Positions 23,243 to 33,028 of a DNA stretch of 64,000 bases are shown here, piece by piece. A program made the position numbers and the translations under genes. This stretch comes from Miscanthus floridulus (lineage: Eukaryota; Streptophyta; Magnoliopsida; Poales; Poaceae), in NCBI RefSeq assembly GCF_019320115.1, contig NC_089591.1, positions 22,236,502 to 22,300,501 on the forward strand, in the 5' to 3' direction. Numbering within the stretch: position 1 is the stretch's first letter; the number at the start of each line of letters is the position of its first letter. The notes beneath the pieces were generated by a model. That model was given only the letters and a program-made list of their open reading frames with translations, did not search any database and was not told where the DNA came from.

Positions 23243-23919
23243 TGTAACACCCTCGGTGTTAAGCATGCATTTAACCTTGACATTGCATGATCATAAGCAT
23301 CCATGAGCATGCATGTGCATGAGCATCTCAATTGCTATACCTTTGTTAGCTTATATTTCATGTGTGTTACTTAATTACCTTACTTAAGTTAGGGTTTTCA
23401 TGGAATCAAAGTATGGAATGTGTGTGGAACCTTGTGAATGCTTTAAACATGTTTAGAATAGCATAAGGAACAACTTTGGTATTCATGGCTAAGTCTAGTT
23501 TAGTCTCTAAGTCATTGATATGGTGTATGTCATCATTTTAAAGTACTATGTTTGACCTAGTTTGAACTATGTCATAGAGTCTTTGCATGGCAGTGAACCT
23601 TTAAACAAAGTTATAGTTTTTGAGTAGAGCAACGACTTTTATGTTTGGGTCATGAGCTAATTTAGTGCATAGCTTTGTCATTTTGTGCTCACAAGGATCA
23701 ACAATTCACTAGTTTTGGTACTTAGAAATTCTTCTAAGTCTGAATTGGTTTTTTAGTTTGACGTACCCAACTTGGTGATGATATATCTTCCTAACCTTTG
23801 CGAATTAGACCTAGGTCACTTAAGAAAAGTTGGAGATGGTCTGTATATCTACAACTTTTAATAATAGATCTTTTGCTAAGTCGTCGTGGTTTAAGAGTTA
23901 CGGAGGGACGAAGTTTGGG

Positions 23920-24670
23920 TTTCAGGCGCATTTTTGAGGTGGTATTTGCAACTCCATTCAGATTTTGAATCAGACTGCGTGGCCGACCGGCTCAGCTTGC
24001 GCGTGCCGCATGGAAGCAATGCACCAGCGCTGCCCCTGCATGCCGTGGCTGGTTGCAGTGATAAACCGAGTGTCGCCTGCTGTCTTCCTCTCCATTCACT
24101 TGCCTGCTCCTCCTTGCATGTTCTTCTTTCTCCACCAAGAACGGCTCCAAGAGCAGAGAAGCGCCGCCACCGTGAATCCATCGCCACAGCAGCGCCTCCA
24201 TCTTTCTCCTCCCACCAACAGCACCACCATGGCCCTTGCTGCATCCCCAACCTTGCTGCACCTTCCCTTGACAGTTGGTAAGCCGTGCGAGTTCGCAGCT
24301 CCGCCGTGTCCGCCATTGTTGCCAGCCTTGTGCGAGCTTGTACGCGGCCATACTTACCTGAGCTCTAACCGCCATTCCTCTCCATCGCTGTGTGTCTGCC
24401 TCGAGCCGTAGATGCTCCCACGGTGGGCCATTAGGGCCGAGCCTCCGTCAGTTCACCGGAATCGACGTGCTCGCTACCGCTGACTGTACGGCCACGCCGC
24501 CGAGCCGTCCTTCCACCGCCGCCGGAAGGAGAGTCGAGAAAATCGATTGCTAACCTATCCCGTTAGATGCGTCTCGGCGAGAGGAGTCCGTCGGTGGTGG
24601 TCGCGTCGCCGGAAAAGCTCGCCGCCGTCGAAGTTTGGCCGAGCCGCGTCGCGCATCGTCGCTGCTCTGT
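23920..24670 (+). other. GC-rich block inside Tekay-2 LTR
   Basis: This GC-rich island has open frames on both strands (for example 23934-24281) and a TTGGTAAGCC donor-like site at about 24275. No protein family is recognised and the frames are not shared with the Tekay-1 island. It may hold the transcription start and a first exon of the LTR split ORF; that is inference. The 3' LTR carries the same block at about 33710-34460. Confidence 0.4.
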
Positions 24671-25761
24671 TTTCGTTTCGCCCATAGTGACTCAATTGAA
24701 AAAAAAGATAGTTCATTTATTTTAGTTTTTGCATGCAACTTTGGAAAATCATAAGTGGAGTTATAGAGGTCCAATTTTGGTGAACCAAATTTTGTTGTGT
24801 TCCTAATGAAGTGTAGTTTTTTATAAAAATATATAATCTGTTGCTTGACACTTTTCTATAGGGTTTACTATTTTCACTAAAATAGACCTTGCTAGCTTGT
24901 CATTTTTGTAAAGAATGTTATACATGGTAAAATGACACGAAACTTTTACAGTAGTCTATTGGTATCACTTGTAAGACACTGTAATTTTTTAAGAATTTAT
25001 TATGCACATTGGGTATAGGTTTATTATTTAACCTAATTATCTAAATAAATTAATAAATGCAATTAAATAAATAGTTTGGGCTTTGCCATTAGGTTTTCTT
25101 GAGTGTATTTGATGCCCCTGAACTGTTGGTGTACTTGGTGGTGTCAAATTTTGAATGCTTACATGTAGTAGAAATATTGTCGCTTTATAATTCGATTTAA
25201 CATGTTTTCAGACAGATTCTGTTGCTTGTTATGTTGCATAGTCAAAATGATGTTTTATGTAGAAATGGTTAATAACAAAGTTGTAGGTAACTTCTTCATC
25301 TATCTTGTGTTAAAATTTCAGGTCAATAGGCCAAAGGGTTTAGGAGTTATAGATGTTTAAAGTTAGTTTTCCGAAATGCTTGCTCTCTGGAATTTCTGGA
25401 CAGCACTGTATCGATTGCCTGTTTTGGCTAGGATAGAGTGTGAATTAGCTTTTGGTGATTAAATAAGAGTTATAGACAATTTTATAAGCTTTCCAGAAAG
25501 TCTAAGATCATAGCATTTGGATAAGTATAACTTCAGTTATGATATAAACTTGTAACTATCATGCGTAACTTAGATATTGCTTTGTGTGAAATTTGTAAAT
25601 AACTAAAGAAGAGATATGCACCTACTAGGCAAATAAGGAGTTAGCATTGTCATCATTTTACTACTTAACATCAGTATCACAGCATGTACATTCCTTTATC
25701 ACATTCTCCGTGATCCATCTTATGCATTCATGGTACTTAATTATGCATATGCATGCAATAG

Positions 25762-25914
25762 GTGCAACCGAGGGGATCACACTAGTGGAGCTCGACGCCG
25801 AGCAGCAGGAGGAGCATCAGGAAGTTCAGCACCTGGAGGTTCCTAGAGAAGGAGATCCTGAAGTCGATCACCTTCCTGAGTGCCCCGATCACCAGCCTTC
25901 GACGTTTGTGAAAG
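25762..25914 (+). other. Tekay-2 LTR split ORF, putative exon 1
   Basis: A 153-nt block follows GCATGCAATAG and ends GTGAAAG|GCAAGCCCC. It is open throughout in one frame: ..ATEGITLVELDAEQQEEHQ.. to LPECPDHQPSTFVK. It is rich in Glu/Gln/Asp/His, and both ends are phase 1. The frame also extends upstream through the acceptor-like site to an ATG at 25751 (MHAIGATEG), so an unspliced 5' end is possible. Tekay-1 keeps the same C-terminal motif and donor. The 3' LTR has a copy at 35549-35701. Confidence 0.55.
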
Positions 25915-26096
25915 GCAAGCCCCGGAGCATTATAAGCCTCCCTATTTTATTAATGTCACTTAAAGTATTCGTATTGCAGCATTACGTGACAGGAGTTGTT
26001 TGGAAACCATTGTTGCATATTACCTTCCTTGACCAAAAATATTTACCTTGAATCCTATTTAAGTCTAGGAACGTTTATCATGCTTAGCTATGCTTA

Positions 26097-26660
26097 GACC
26101 GGTAGAAGTCGGGTGATTTCCTGTCACCTGTGAGCTATAGGTGATAACTTAATCACGGTTGGCTATATTGTGCTATCGTGGAACATAACCTGGTAATGTG
26201 GAGTAAAAGGAGACCAGGCGGAGTCTTATATGTGGTATTGTAGTGATTCCGTCTGTGTCATTTAAGGACCGGACGTTGGAGGTCATCTTGTCATGTTGAA
26301 CGCAGCCTCTCACATAGTTGGCCAGGATAAGTCGTTCCGACCACGAAGCCGAGTAGTTCAATTCAGGCCGGGACCACGAGCGGTAAAAGTGCGCACTCTG
26401 GATGGTAGTAAGGATGTGTGGAGAGCCATTGGCGTAAGCCCAAGGGCGGGTTAGAGTCCTGATCACCCTTGGCAGAGTGGTTCTCTGATTGTGCGGCGCT
26501 GGTCGTACCCGCGAATTTGGTTCCTGAGTTGTACCAAAGGTGACCTTAGGCTACCTTCGCGAGGTATGCTTGGGTGTGTGTTAGGAATAATTCCCCAGCT
26601 GGGTAGGAATCGATTTGAATCGTCGTCTCTCCCGGATAGTGAGAACTTGACTTGAGTTCC
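26097..26660 (+). repeat. Conserved non-coding LTR core (Tekay-2 5' LTR copy)
   Basis: It matches 6612-7165 (minus), 35882-36440 and about 57135-57740. Anchors visible in all are ACCGGTAGAAGTCGG.., the GTGTGGAGAGCCA block, TTGTACCAAAGGTGACC and GGATAGTGAGAACTTGACT (GATAGCAAG in the fourth). No conserved frame. Confidence 0.75.
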
Positions 26661-26977
26661 TTTCATCGTAGTAAATTATGGAAATGATGGTTATGAGATT
26701 ATGCAAGAACTCAACTGGATATGGTTATTATTGTGATGACTTAATGGTACCAACATGTTTGGCATAGGATAGTTGCTAATCTAGTATGAGATAGGATTAA
26801 TAACTGGTGATTCACAATTAAAGAGATATTGGATAACTTATGCTTTTTCTACAAATAATGTCTACCAGCTCTACTTATAATGCCTTGCATACTCCTTGGT
26901 GTCTTAGTATATTAGTTGGATGGGTAAGTCTCGCTGAGTACCTTCTTGTACTTAGGGTTTTATTCCCATTGTTGCAG

Positions 26978-27039
26978 ATAACGTTATGTTTCATGGCTAC
27001 TGCAAGAACTGTCTTGCTCCTGCTGTGGATGAGGACTAG
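26978..27039 (+). other. Tekay-2 LTR split ORF, putative exon 2 (CxxC acidic tail)
   Basis: After CCCATTGTTGCAG the frame completes the phase-1 codon and encodes a tail ending GYCKNCLAPAVDED before TAG (27037-27039). Same length and residue pattern as the Tekay-1 block at 6207-6268. The 3' LTR copy at 36765-36826 keeps length, cysteines and DED stop, with Ala-Val changed to Thr-Met. Confidence 0.6.
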
Positions 27040-27407
27040 GACCATGGGCAATGGTCATTCTGTATTTCATCTCACCTTTGTGCTTTTGGTTGGAGATGAC
27101 TGTGACACTAGCTTTGTATTAAACTACGTATGATGTTGATGTTAAACTACTTTGCTTCCACTACTTTCAAACTTGGTTTGTAATAATTATTCGAACTCTG
27201 ATGTATGAGACCTATTTGTGAACTGTGATGTAACATGTGACTGGTTGTGTTGAATCTCTACGATCTTGGTTTGTATGTTAGTTGTTTGAGATCCTTCGCG
27301 ATTTCATTGGACTACCGGGTTTATATGGGCTCAGGTATGACGGTTTGATCGCTTCGGTGATTGCTATTGTACTTGTGCTCTTATAAATTGGACGGTTCTA
27401 TGACAGC

Positions 27408-27419
27408 TGGTATCAGAGA
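27408..27419 (+). promoter_or_regulatory. Tekay-2 primer-binding site (tRNA-iMet)
   Basis: TGGTATCAGAGA, two bases after the LTR, matches the initiator tRNA-Met 3' end in 11 of 12 positions. Confidence 0.93.
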
Positions 27420-28581
27420 AAGGATTCAACATTAAAACTTGTCATATGTGTATTTAAAAACAAAGGTTAAAAATCTAAAGTGTGCTAGTGGTCATCTCCT
27501 TTATGCCCAGTTAAGGACTTTTAGGTGGCTATTTAAGTACTAACATGGGGGGGGTTTACTTGCATCGTCCATACGGTGTGCTATTGTATGGATGCCATTC
27601 ACTTGAATGGTAATGTATGGATCAAATGCCTCTACGCCAAGGTAAGAAGATAAGTTGATGAGTGGCAGGACCGCAAGACATGAGCGTGCGGTCGGGGAGA
27701 GCTAGTTTTGATATGACTGTATATGCATGCTTGCATGTGTGTATTGTGCGTATTTAATTGTGGGTATAAATTGTCATCGGGTAGCTTTGATACGGAAGTA
27801 TATGTATGGGTATACATATATGGAAGTATTTAGTTGCAATTTAGATCCTGCATTTACATTTCTGTACTTATATTTGTTGGGTTGGGCTGAAATGCATTTT
27901 CTGCAGGTACACTAACAACAAAACGTGTAGCTCGTCTAGTTACGAATCTATTGAGAGAACGTATGTATGCCACCGTGTATGTCGTTAGAGATTATTTTAC
28001 TAAGTTTGTGAGGACGTATGGAACGAGCATACATCATGGTGCATTGTTCATTCATGTTCCTACATGGTTCCCCCTTAAATGATCTTATCATTAAGTAAAC
28101 CATTTCTACAGCACGTGCCTCACTTAAGTGTAACCTTTGTTACAGATGGCTAGCCCTAGGAGCCCCTATTGCTAGTGACACCTTTCTAACACTATTTGGG
28201 ACCCCCACCTTACTGTGGCGGGTGCTGAACTCTGTCGGGTACGTGGAACCGCCTCGCTACGTTTGGAGTGAAGTGGACGTCAAGGACATGAGTGGTATGA
28301 CGTGCGAGTCACTGTCGCAGCCCATGAGGACAATCCTCAGTGGTAGTTGCACTATTTAATGGATTCCAGTTGAGTTTGAAATGAAAAAATTGGCATGTTT
28401 GGAATGCGTTGCGAGCACAATAAGCGATCATTTGGTGACGTTATGCTGTGGAATTGAATTATTGTGCCTCTGTGTTATTGTATGAATTTACTATTCTCTC
28501 TAGTAATCAGTATGGCATAATTATACAATTCTTCTGCAATCTCTTGACATCATCCAATAATCACTTGTTGCAATTTCGCAG
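27420..28581 (+). other. Tekay-2 5' leader with remnant leader ORF
   Basis: A frame without stops at about 28162-28310 reads APIASDTFLTLFGTPTLLWR and then LNSVGYVEPPRYVWSE. It matches the Tekay-like leader at 44080-44210 residue by residue. It follows TTTGTTACAG|ATGG, an acceptor-like AG|ATG. The ATG at 28146 is out of frame with the conserved reading, so this copy is decayed, and the coiled-coil and acidic parts of the leader ORF are absent. The remaining leader is AT-rich and non-coding, with a nine-G run at about 27547. Confidence 0.65.
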
Positions 28582-29661
28582 ATGATGTGCACTCGTAGGG
28601 GAACTTTTGGTGATGATGCGAGTGGTAGCGATGGCCGTGGCAATGGCCATGAGCATCTTCCCCCACCACCGCATCCTACCCCAGCTGAGATGATGGCTCA
28701 GCTAATGGAGACTCAACATGCTATGGGTGAAGTGCTGCGCGGTCTCGCGCAGAATGCTGGACAAGGACATGGAAGAGATCAGCATCAGGGACCTGAACCT
28801 AACCAGTTCAGTACTTTTAAGGACTTTCTCGACACCAAGCCTCCTATCTTCAAGGAAGCAGAAGAACCACTGCAGTCAGATGAGTGGCTGAATACTATTG
28901 AATAGAAGTTCCATCTTTTGAGGCTCACCGAGCACTTAAAGACCGAGTATGCATCGCACCAGTTGCATGGGCCGGCAGGCATATGGTGGAGTCATCATCG
29001 ATCCACTTTGCCTGAAGATGCACAAATTACATGGAATCAGTTCAAGGTTGCATTTAGGGGGCATTATATTCCCCCAGGTCTAATGAGCATGAAGCATACG
29101 GAATTCATGAGGCTGACACAGGGAACTAAGAGTTTGACAGAGTATCTACATGCCTTTAACAATTTGTCAAGGTATGCTATAGAGTTTGTGGATATAGATG
29201 CAAAGAAAATTGCTAGTTTCAAGTGGGGCCTTAGCCCGAAGCTGATGAAGATGCTCGCTAACAACAAATGTACTACCTTCAATGAATTTGTTAGTGATGC
29301 ACTAACCCAAGAGAACCAGAACAACATCTATATAGCGTCCAAGAATCACAAGCAAGCTTTTGAAGCAGGAGTATCTCAGTCCAAAGCTCCTACCAATGTG
29401 AGACCCTAGTTCTGCCCTCCCACTCCAAAGTTTAGACCACCCCAGAAGAAGGCACAGCCAAGTCAGAACCAGCAAGTATACCACAAGGCTTATTCTGTTG
29501 CTCTACCTAAGGGTAGCACTGGACAAAGTAGCTCCAATGTTCCACCTAATGGTATGCCATGCTGGAATTGCAACAAGACTGGCCATTGGGCAAGAAATTG
29601 TCCATATCCTAGGAAGAACAACAACCAGAAGCAGGGCAATTCTAGTGGATGTTAGGGACAT
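28582..29661 (+). pseudogene. Tekay-2 gag with CCHC zinc knuckle
   Basis: The start is the ATG at 28582, directly after AATTTCGCAG (AG|ATG, as in Tekay-1). Order: acidic and proline-rich N-terminus (HLPPPPHPTPAEMM), KPPIFKEAEEPLQSDEWLN, capsid (LKTEYASHQLHGPAGIWWSH, MKHTEFMRLTQGTKSLTEYL) and the zinc knuckle CWNCNKTGHWARNCP at about 29560-29605. In-frame TAGs stand at 28903-28905 (Gln in Tekay-1), 29407-29409 and 29653-29655 (Gln in Tekay-1). Without these stops the length would be ordinary for a chromovirus Gag. Confidence 0.92.
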
Positions 29662-30118
29662 GTGCACTATACCACCATGGAAGAGATTCCCTCTAGTGAA
29701 GTGGTCACGGCTGGTATGTTTCTTGTGAATCATCATCCTGCCGTTGTTTTATTTGATTCTAGAGCTTCACATTCTTTCATGAGTCCAATATTTGCATCCA
29801 AGTATGATCAGAAAATAGTTGTAGTAGAAAAGAGTGGTTATTGCATAAGTGCTGCTAGGGAGTAACATTTCTACCAACCAAATAGTTAGAGATGTACGCA
29901 TCCAAATAAGTGAAAGGGAGTATACTGCCAACTTAGTGATATTACCGGGATTGGGTATTGATGTGATCTTGGGGATGAATTGGATGAAGAACCATGGTGT
30001 TCTTATTGATACCTCAACTAGAACTGTTATGTTGAGGGATCCCAAGAATAATGAGGCTTTTCTTGTACCCCTTCCTAGGGAGTTTGATCTCCATAATGTG
30101 GCCAATGCTATCTAGTCT
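29662..30118 (+). pseudogene. Tekay-2 aspartic protease with altered active site
   Basis: Retropepsin is recognised by VVLFDSRASHSFMSP where Tekay-1 has VVLFDSGASHSF, then NLVILPGLGIDVILGMNWMK. The catalytic Asp remains but the following Gly of the D-S/T-G triad is Arg (AGA). This should destroy the active-site loop. A frameshift after SAARE separates the two halves, and a TAG at 30114-30116 ends the second half where related copies have Gln. It matures Gag-Pol in functional relatives. Confidence 0.92.
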
Positions 30119-31108
30119 GTGGCCCTTCCTGATATTCCAGTAGTATGTGAATTTCTTGATGTCTTTCCTGAGGAATTGCCAGGGTTACCACCGGATAGAG
30201 AAATAGAGTTCAAGATAGAATTGTTGCCTGGTACCACACCTATTTCCCGAAGACCTTATAGAATGCCTCCTAATGAGTTAGCAGAATTGAAGATTCAATT
30301 GCATGAACTTTTAGAGAAGGGTCTCATTCACCCTAGTTCATCACCTTGGGGTTGTCCCGCCATATTCATGAAAAAGAAGGACAAGTCTTTGCAAATGTGT
30401 GTGGATTATCGACCACTCAATGCTATCACTATCAAAAACAAGTATCCTTTGCCTCGCATTGATATCTTGTTTGATCAATTGTCAAAAGCAAAAGTGTTCT
30501 CTAAGATTGATTTGAGGTCAGGTTATCACCAAATCAAGATTAGGCCAGAAGACAGTACCTAAGATGGACTTTTTCCACTAGGTATGGCCTTTATGAGTAT
30601 TTAGTCATGTCCTTTGGGTTGACCAATGCTCCTGCCTACTTCATGTATTTGATGAACTCGGTGTTCATGCCTGAACTTGACAAGTTCATGGTTGTGTTCA
30701 TCGATGATATCTTGATTTATTCTGAGATGGTAGAAGAACATGTAGAGCACTTGAGAGTGGTATTGACGAGACTAAGAGAGCATAAGTTGTATGCAAAGTT
30801 TAGTAAATGTGAGTTTTGGTTGAAGAAGGTACCTTTCCTAGGTCACGTCTTATCAGAAAATGGAATTTCTATAGATCCATCCAAAGTGCAAGAAGTGATG
30901 GATTGGAAAGCCCCAACCTCAGTTCATGAAGTCCGAAGTTTTCTTGGTCTAGCTAGATATTACCGTCGGTTTATCCTAGGATTTCTCCAAGATATCCAAG
31001 CCTATGATGAGGTTACTTCAGAAGGATGAGAAATTTGTATGGACACCAGAGTGTGAAGCAGCTTTTCACACTTTACGGACTTTGTTAACTACTGCTCCTG
31101 TATTGGCA
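30119..31108 (+). pseudogene. Tekay-2 reverse transcriptase
   Basis: Motifs in order: [79 protein letters not shown] (first catalytic Asp), then after a frameshift at about 30560 [29 protein letters not shown] (FIDD active site) and [30 protein letters not shown] second frameshift follows at about 30985. The catalytic Asp residues are present. It reads into the RNase H domain. Confidence 0.93.
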
Positions 31109-31600
31109 TAGCCTAACATTGAGAAACCATTTGATGTATTTTGTTATGCCTCAGGTACTGGTTTAGGATGTGTGTTAATGCAGGAAGGCCGAGTCATTGC
31201 TTATGCCTCGCACCAATTGAGAAAGCATGAAGTCAACTATCCAACACATGATTTAGAGCTTGCAGCAGTTGTCCATGCCTTGAAGATTTGGAGACATTAC
31301 TTGCTTGGTAATGTTTGCCATATCTACACTGATCACAAGAGCCTTAAGTACATCTTCACTCAACTAGAGTTGAACATGCGGCAGCGTAGATGGTTAGAGT
31401 TGATCAAAGATTATAACATAGAAGTGCATTATCATCTAGGGAAAGCCAATGTAGTTGCCGATGCCTTAAGTCGGAAGTACCATGGTAATTCTTTGTTGGA
31501 AGATGGTTTCAACTTATTGCATCCGGCAGTCCTACATAATATCATAGTTAGTTGTTCTTTAGAGTCAAGGATCATTGAGCTGCAAAAGACTGATGTTGGT
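31109..31600 (+). pseudogene. Tekay-2 RNase H, first catalytic Asp replaced
   Basis: A TAG at 31109-31111 replaces Gln (VLA*PNIEKP; Tekay-1 reads [10 protein letters not shown]). The RNase H start reads [13 protein letters not shown], where Tekay-1 has FDVFYDASG: the first catalytic Asp is now Tyr (GAT to TAT). Later landmarks are normal: [24 protein letters not shown], then the linker [14 protein letters not shown] and LLHPAVLHN. RNase H degrades the RNA strand during cDNA synthesis; this copy would lack that activity even if read through. Confidence 0.9.
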
Positions 31601-32640
31601 GTATTCCATATCAAGAGAAAGAAGAAAGCAAGCATTTCTAATTGGATGAGAATGGTGTTCTGTGGTTTAAAGATTGGCTTGTAGTGCCGAAAGATAGGGA
31701 GTTGAGGAACCAAATCCTAGAGGAGGCTCATTCTTCCAAGCTATCCATTCACCCGGGTAGCAGCAAGATGTACCAAGATTTGAAAACTCAGTTTTGGTGG
31801 ACTAAAATGAAGAAAGAAATTGCGGCATATGTGGCAAGATGTGATAATTGTTGCCGAGTTAAGGCCATTCATATGAAACCAGTAGGTTTGCTTCAGCCAC
31901 TGTCCATTCCGAGTTGGAAATGGGATGACATTAGTATGGATTTCATTATTGGACTTCCAAATGCCCAAAAAGGTCATGATTCTATATGGGTAATTGTTGA
32001 CCAGTCTCACCAAGTCTGCACATTTTATTCCTGTCAATGTCCAGTATCGACCTCATCAATATGCAAAGCTATACATTGAACAAATTGTTAGATTGCATGG
32101 TGTACCTAAGAGTATTGTATCAGATCGAGGGCCCCAATTTGTTAATCATTTTTTGGAACATCTGCACAAGTACTTAGGTACCACATTGATTCGTAGCTCT
32201 GCTTATCACCCTCAGACCGTAGGTCAAACTGAGCAGTGTAAATCAAATCTTGGAAGATATGTTGAGAGCATGTGTGATTTCTTCCAAGGGATTCATGGGA
32301 GGATTGGTTACCTTTGGTTGAATTCTCCTACAATAATAGTTATCAAGAGAGTATCAAGATGGCTCCATTTGAAGCTTTATATGGTCGCAAGTGTAGGACC
32401 CCTCTAAATTGGATTGAGCCTAGTGAAAGAAGGTATTATGGAATTGACTTTGTCAAAGAAGCTAAAGAACGAGTACAAATCATTCAACAACATATAGAAG
32501 CCACTCAATCAAGACAAAAGAGTTATGCAGATAAGAGGAGAAGTCCTATTATATTCCAAGTCGGAGATTATGTGTATCTGAAGGTATCCCCAATGAGGAG
32601 AGTACAAAGGTTTGGAGTTAAGCGAAAGCTTGCTCCTAGG
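31601..32640 (+). pseudogene. Tekay-2 integrase
   Basis: HHCC motif: HSSKLSIHPGSSKMYQDLK .. ARCDNCCRVK. The core shows DDISMDFIIGLP, VSDRGPQFVNHF and VGQTEQ, the D,D,E positions. Three frame changes split it: at about 31660 before [12 protein letters not shown], at about 32000 (VIVDQSHQ, normally DRLTKSAHF) and at about 32235 after GQTEQ. The C-terminal part continues SYNNSYQESIKMAPFEALYG and LAPRYIGPYKII. Compared with Tekay-1, more frameshifts although the LTRs look young. Confidence 0.92.
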
Positions 32641-32985
32641 TATATTGGACCTTACAAGATCATTGCACAAAAAGGACCAGTAGCCTACCAACTCCAGTTA
32701 CCTCTAGAAATGAAAGCAATATTCAGTGCTTTTCATGTCTCCCAACTCAAGAAATGTCTTCGTATGCCCGAAGAAGCTATTGAACCTACTAGTATCAAGA
32801 TTCAGTCAGATTTGACTTATGAAGAGAGACCTATTAAAGTGCTTCAAGAAATGGAAACAGTGACCCGTAGCAAAGTCACCAAGTTCTACAAGGTGGTTTG
32901 GAATAATCATAGTGAGCAAGATGCTACGTGGGAGCGTGAGGACTATCTTCGTGAGGTTTATCTAAGTTTCTACATGGAATGGTAG
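32641..32985 (+). pseudogene. Tekay-2 integrase tail and chromodomain
   Basis: After FHVSQLKKCLRMPEE (Gln codon intact here, unlike Tekay-1) the chromodomain reads DLTYEERPIKVLQEMETVTR.., KFYKVVWNNHSEQ, DATWEREDYLREVY and ends FYMEW before TAG. The aromatic and acidic residues typical of the fold are present. The open frame from 32314 to here is the longest intact pol piece of this copy. Family role: chromatin targeting of integration. Confidence 0.92.
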
Positions 32986-32992
32986 GTCATGC

Positions 32993-33028
32993 AATCTCGG
33001 GTCGAGATTTCTTTTAGGGGGGAAGGGC
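32993..33028 (+). promoter_or_regulatory. Tekay-2 polypurine tract with adjacent hairpin
   Basis: AGGGGGGAAGGGC abuts the 3' LTR. Just before it AATCTCG (32993-32999) and CGAGATT (33003-33009) form a 7-bp stem with a 3-nt loop, the counterpart of the Tekay-1 hairpin at 328-346. Confidence 0.85.

Larger units (their letters stand above)
23243..27405 (+). repeat. Tekay-2 5' LTR (4163 bp)
   Basis: It starts TGTAACACCCTCGG and ends GGTTCTATGACA, followed by the PBS. The first 100 bp are dense in CATG/GCATGC. A GC-rich block spans about 23920-24670. The split-ORF blocks are at 25762-25914 and 26978-27039 and the shared core at about 26097-26660. AT-rich spacers at 24700-25640 and 27050-27400 hold nothing recognisable. 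Confidence 0.96.

Noticed and set aside
23891..24411. Open frames of 115-148 codons in the Tekay-2 GC-rich block as a host gene
   Set aside because: Identical in both LTRs, so part of the LTR; overlapping frames on both strands and no recognised domain. Kept only as a possible first exon.
26840..27133. 97-codon open frame (with a copy at 36627-36920) as the LTR protein
   Set aside because: It covers the exon-2 block in a different frame and has no counterpart in Tekay-1; the CxxC frame is the one conserved between families.
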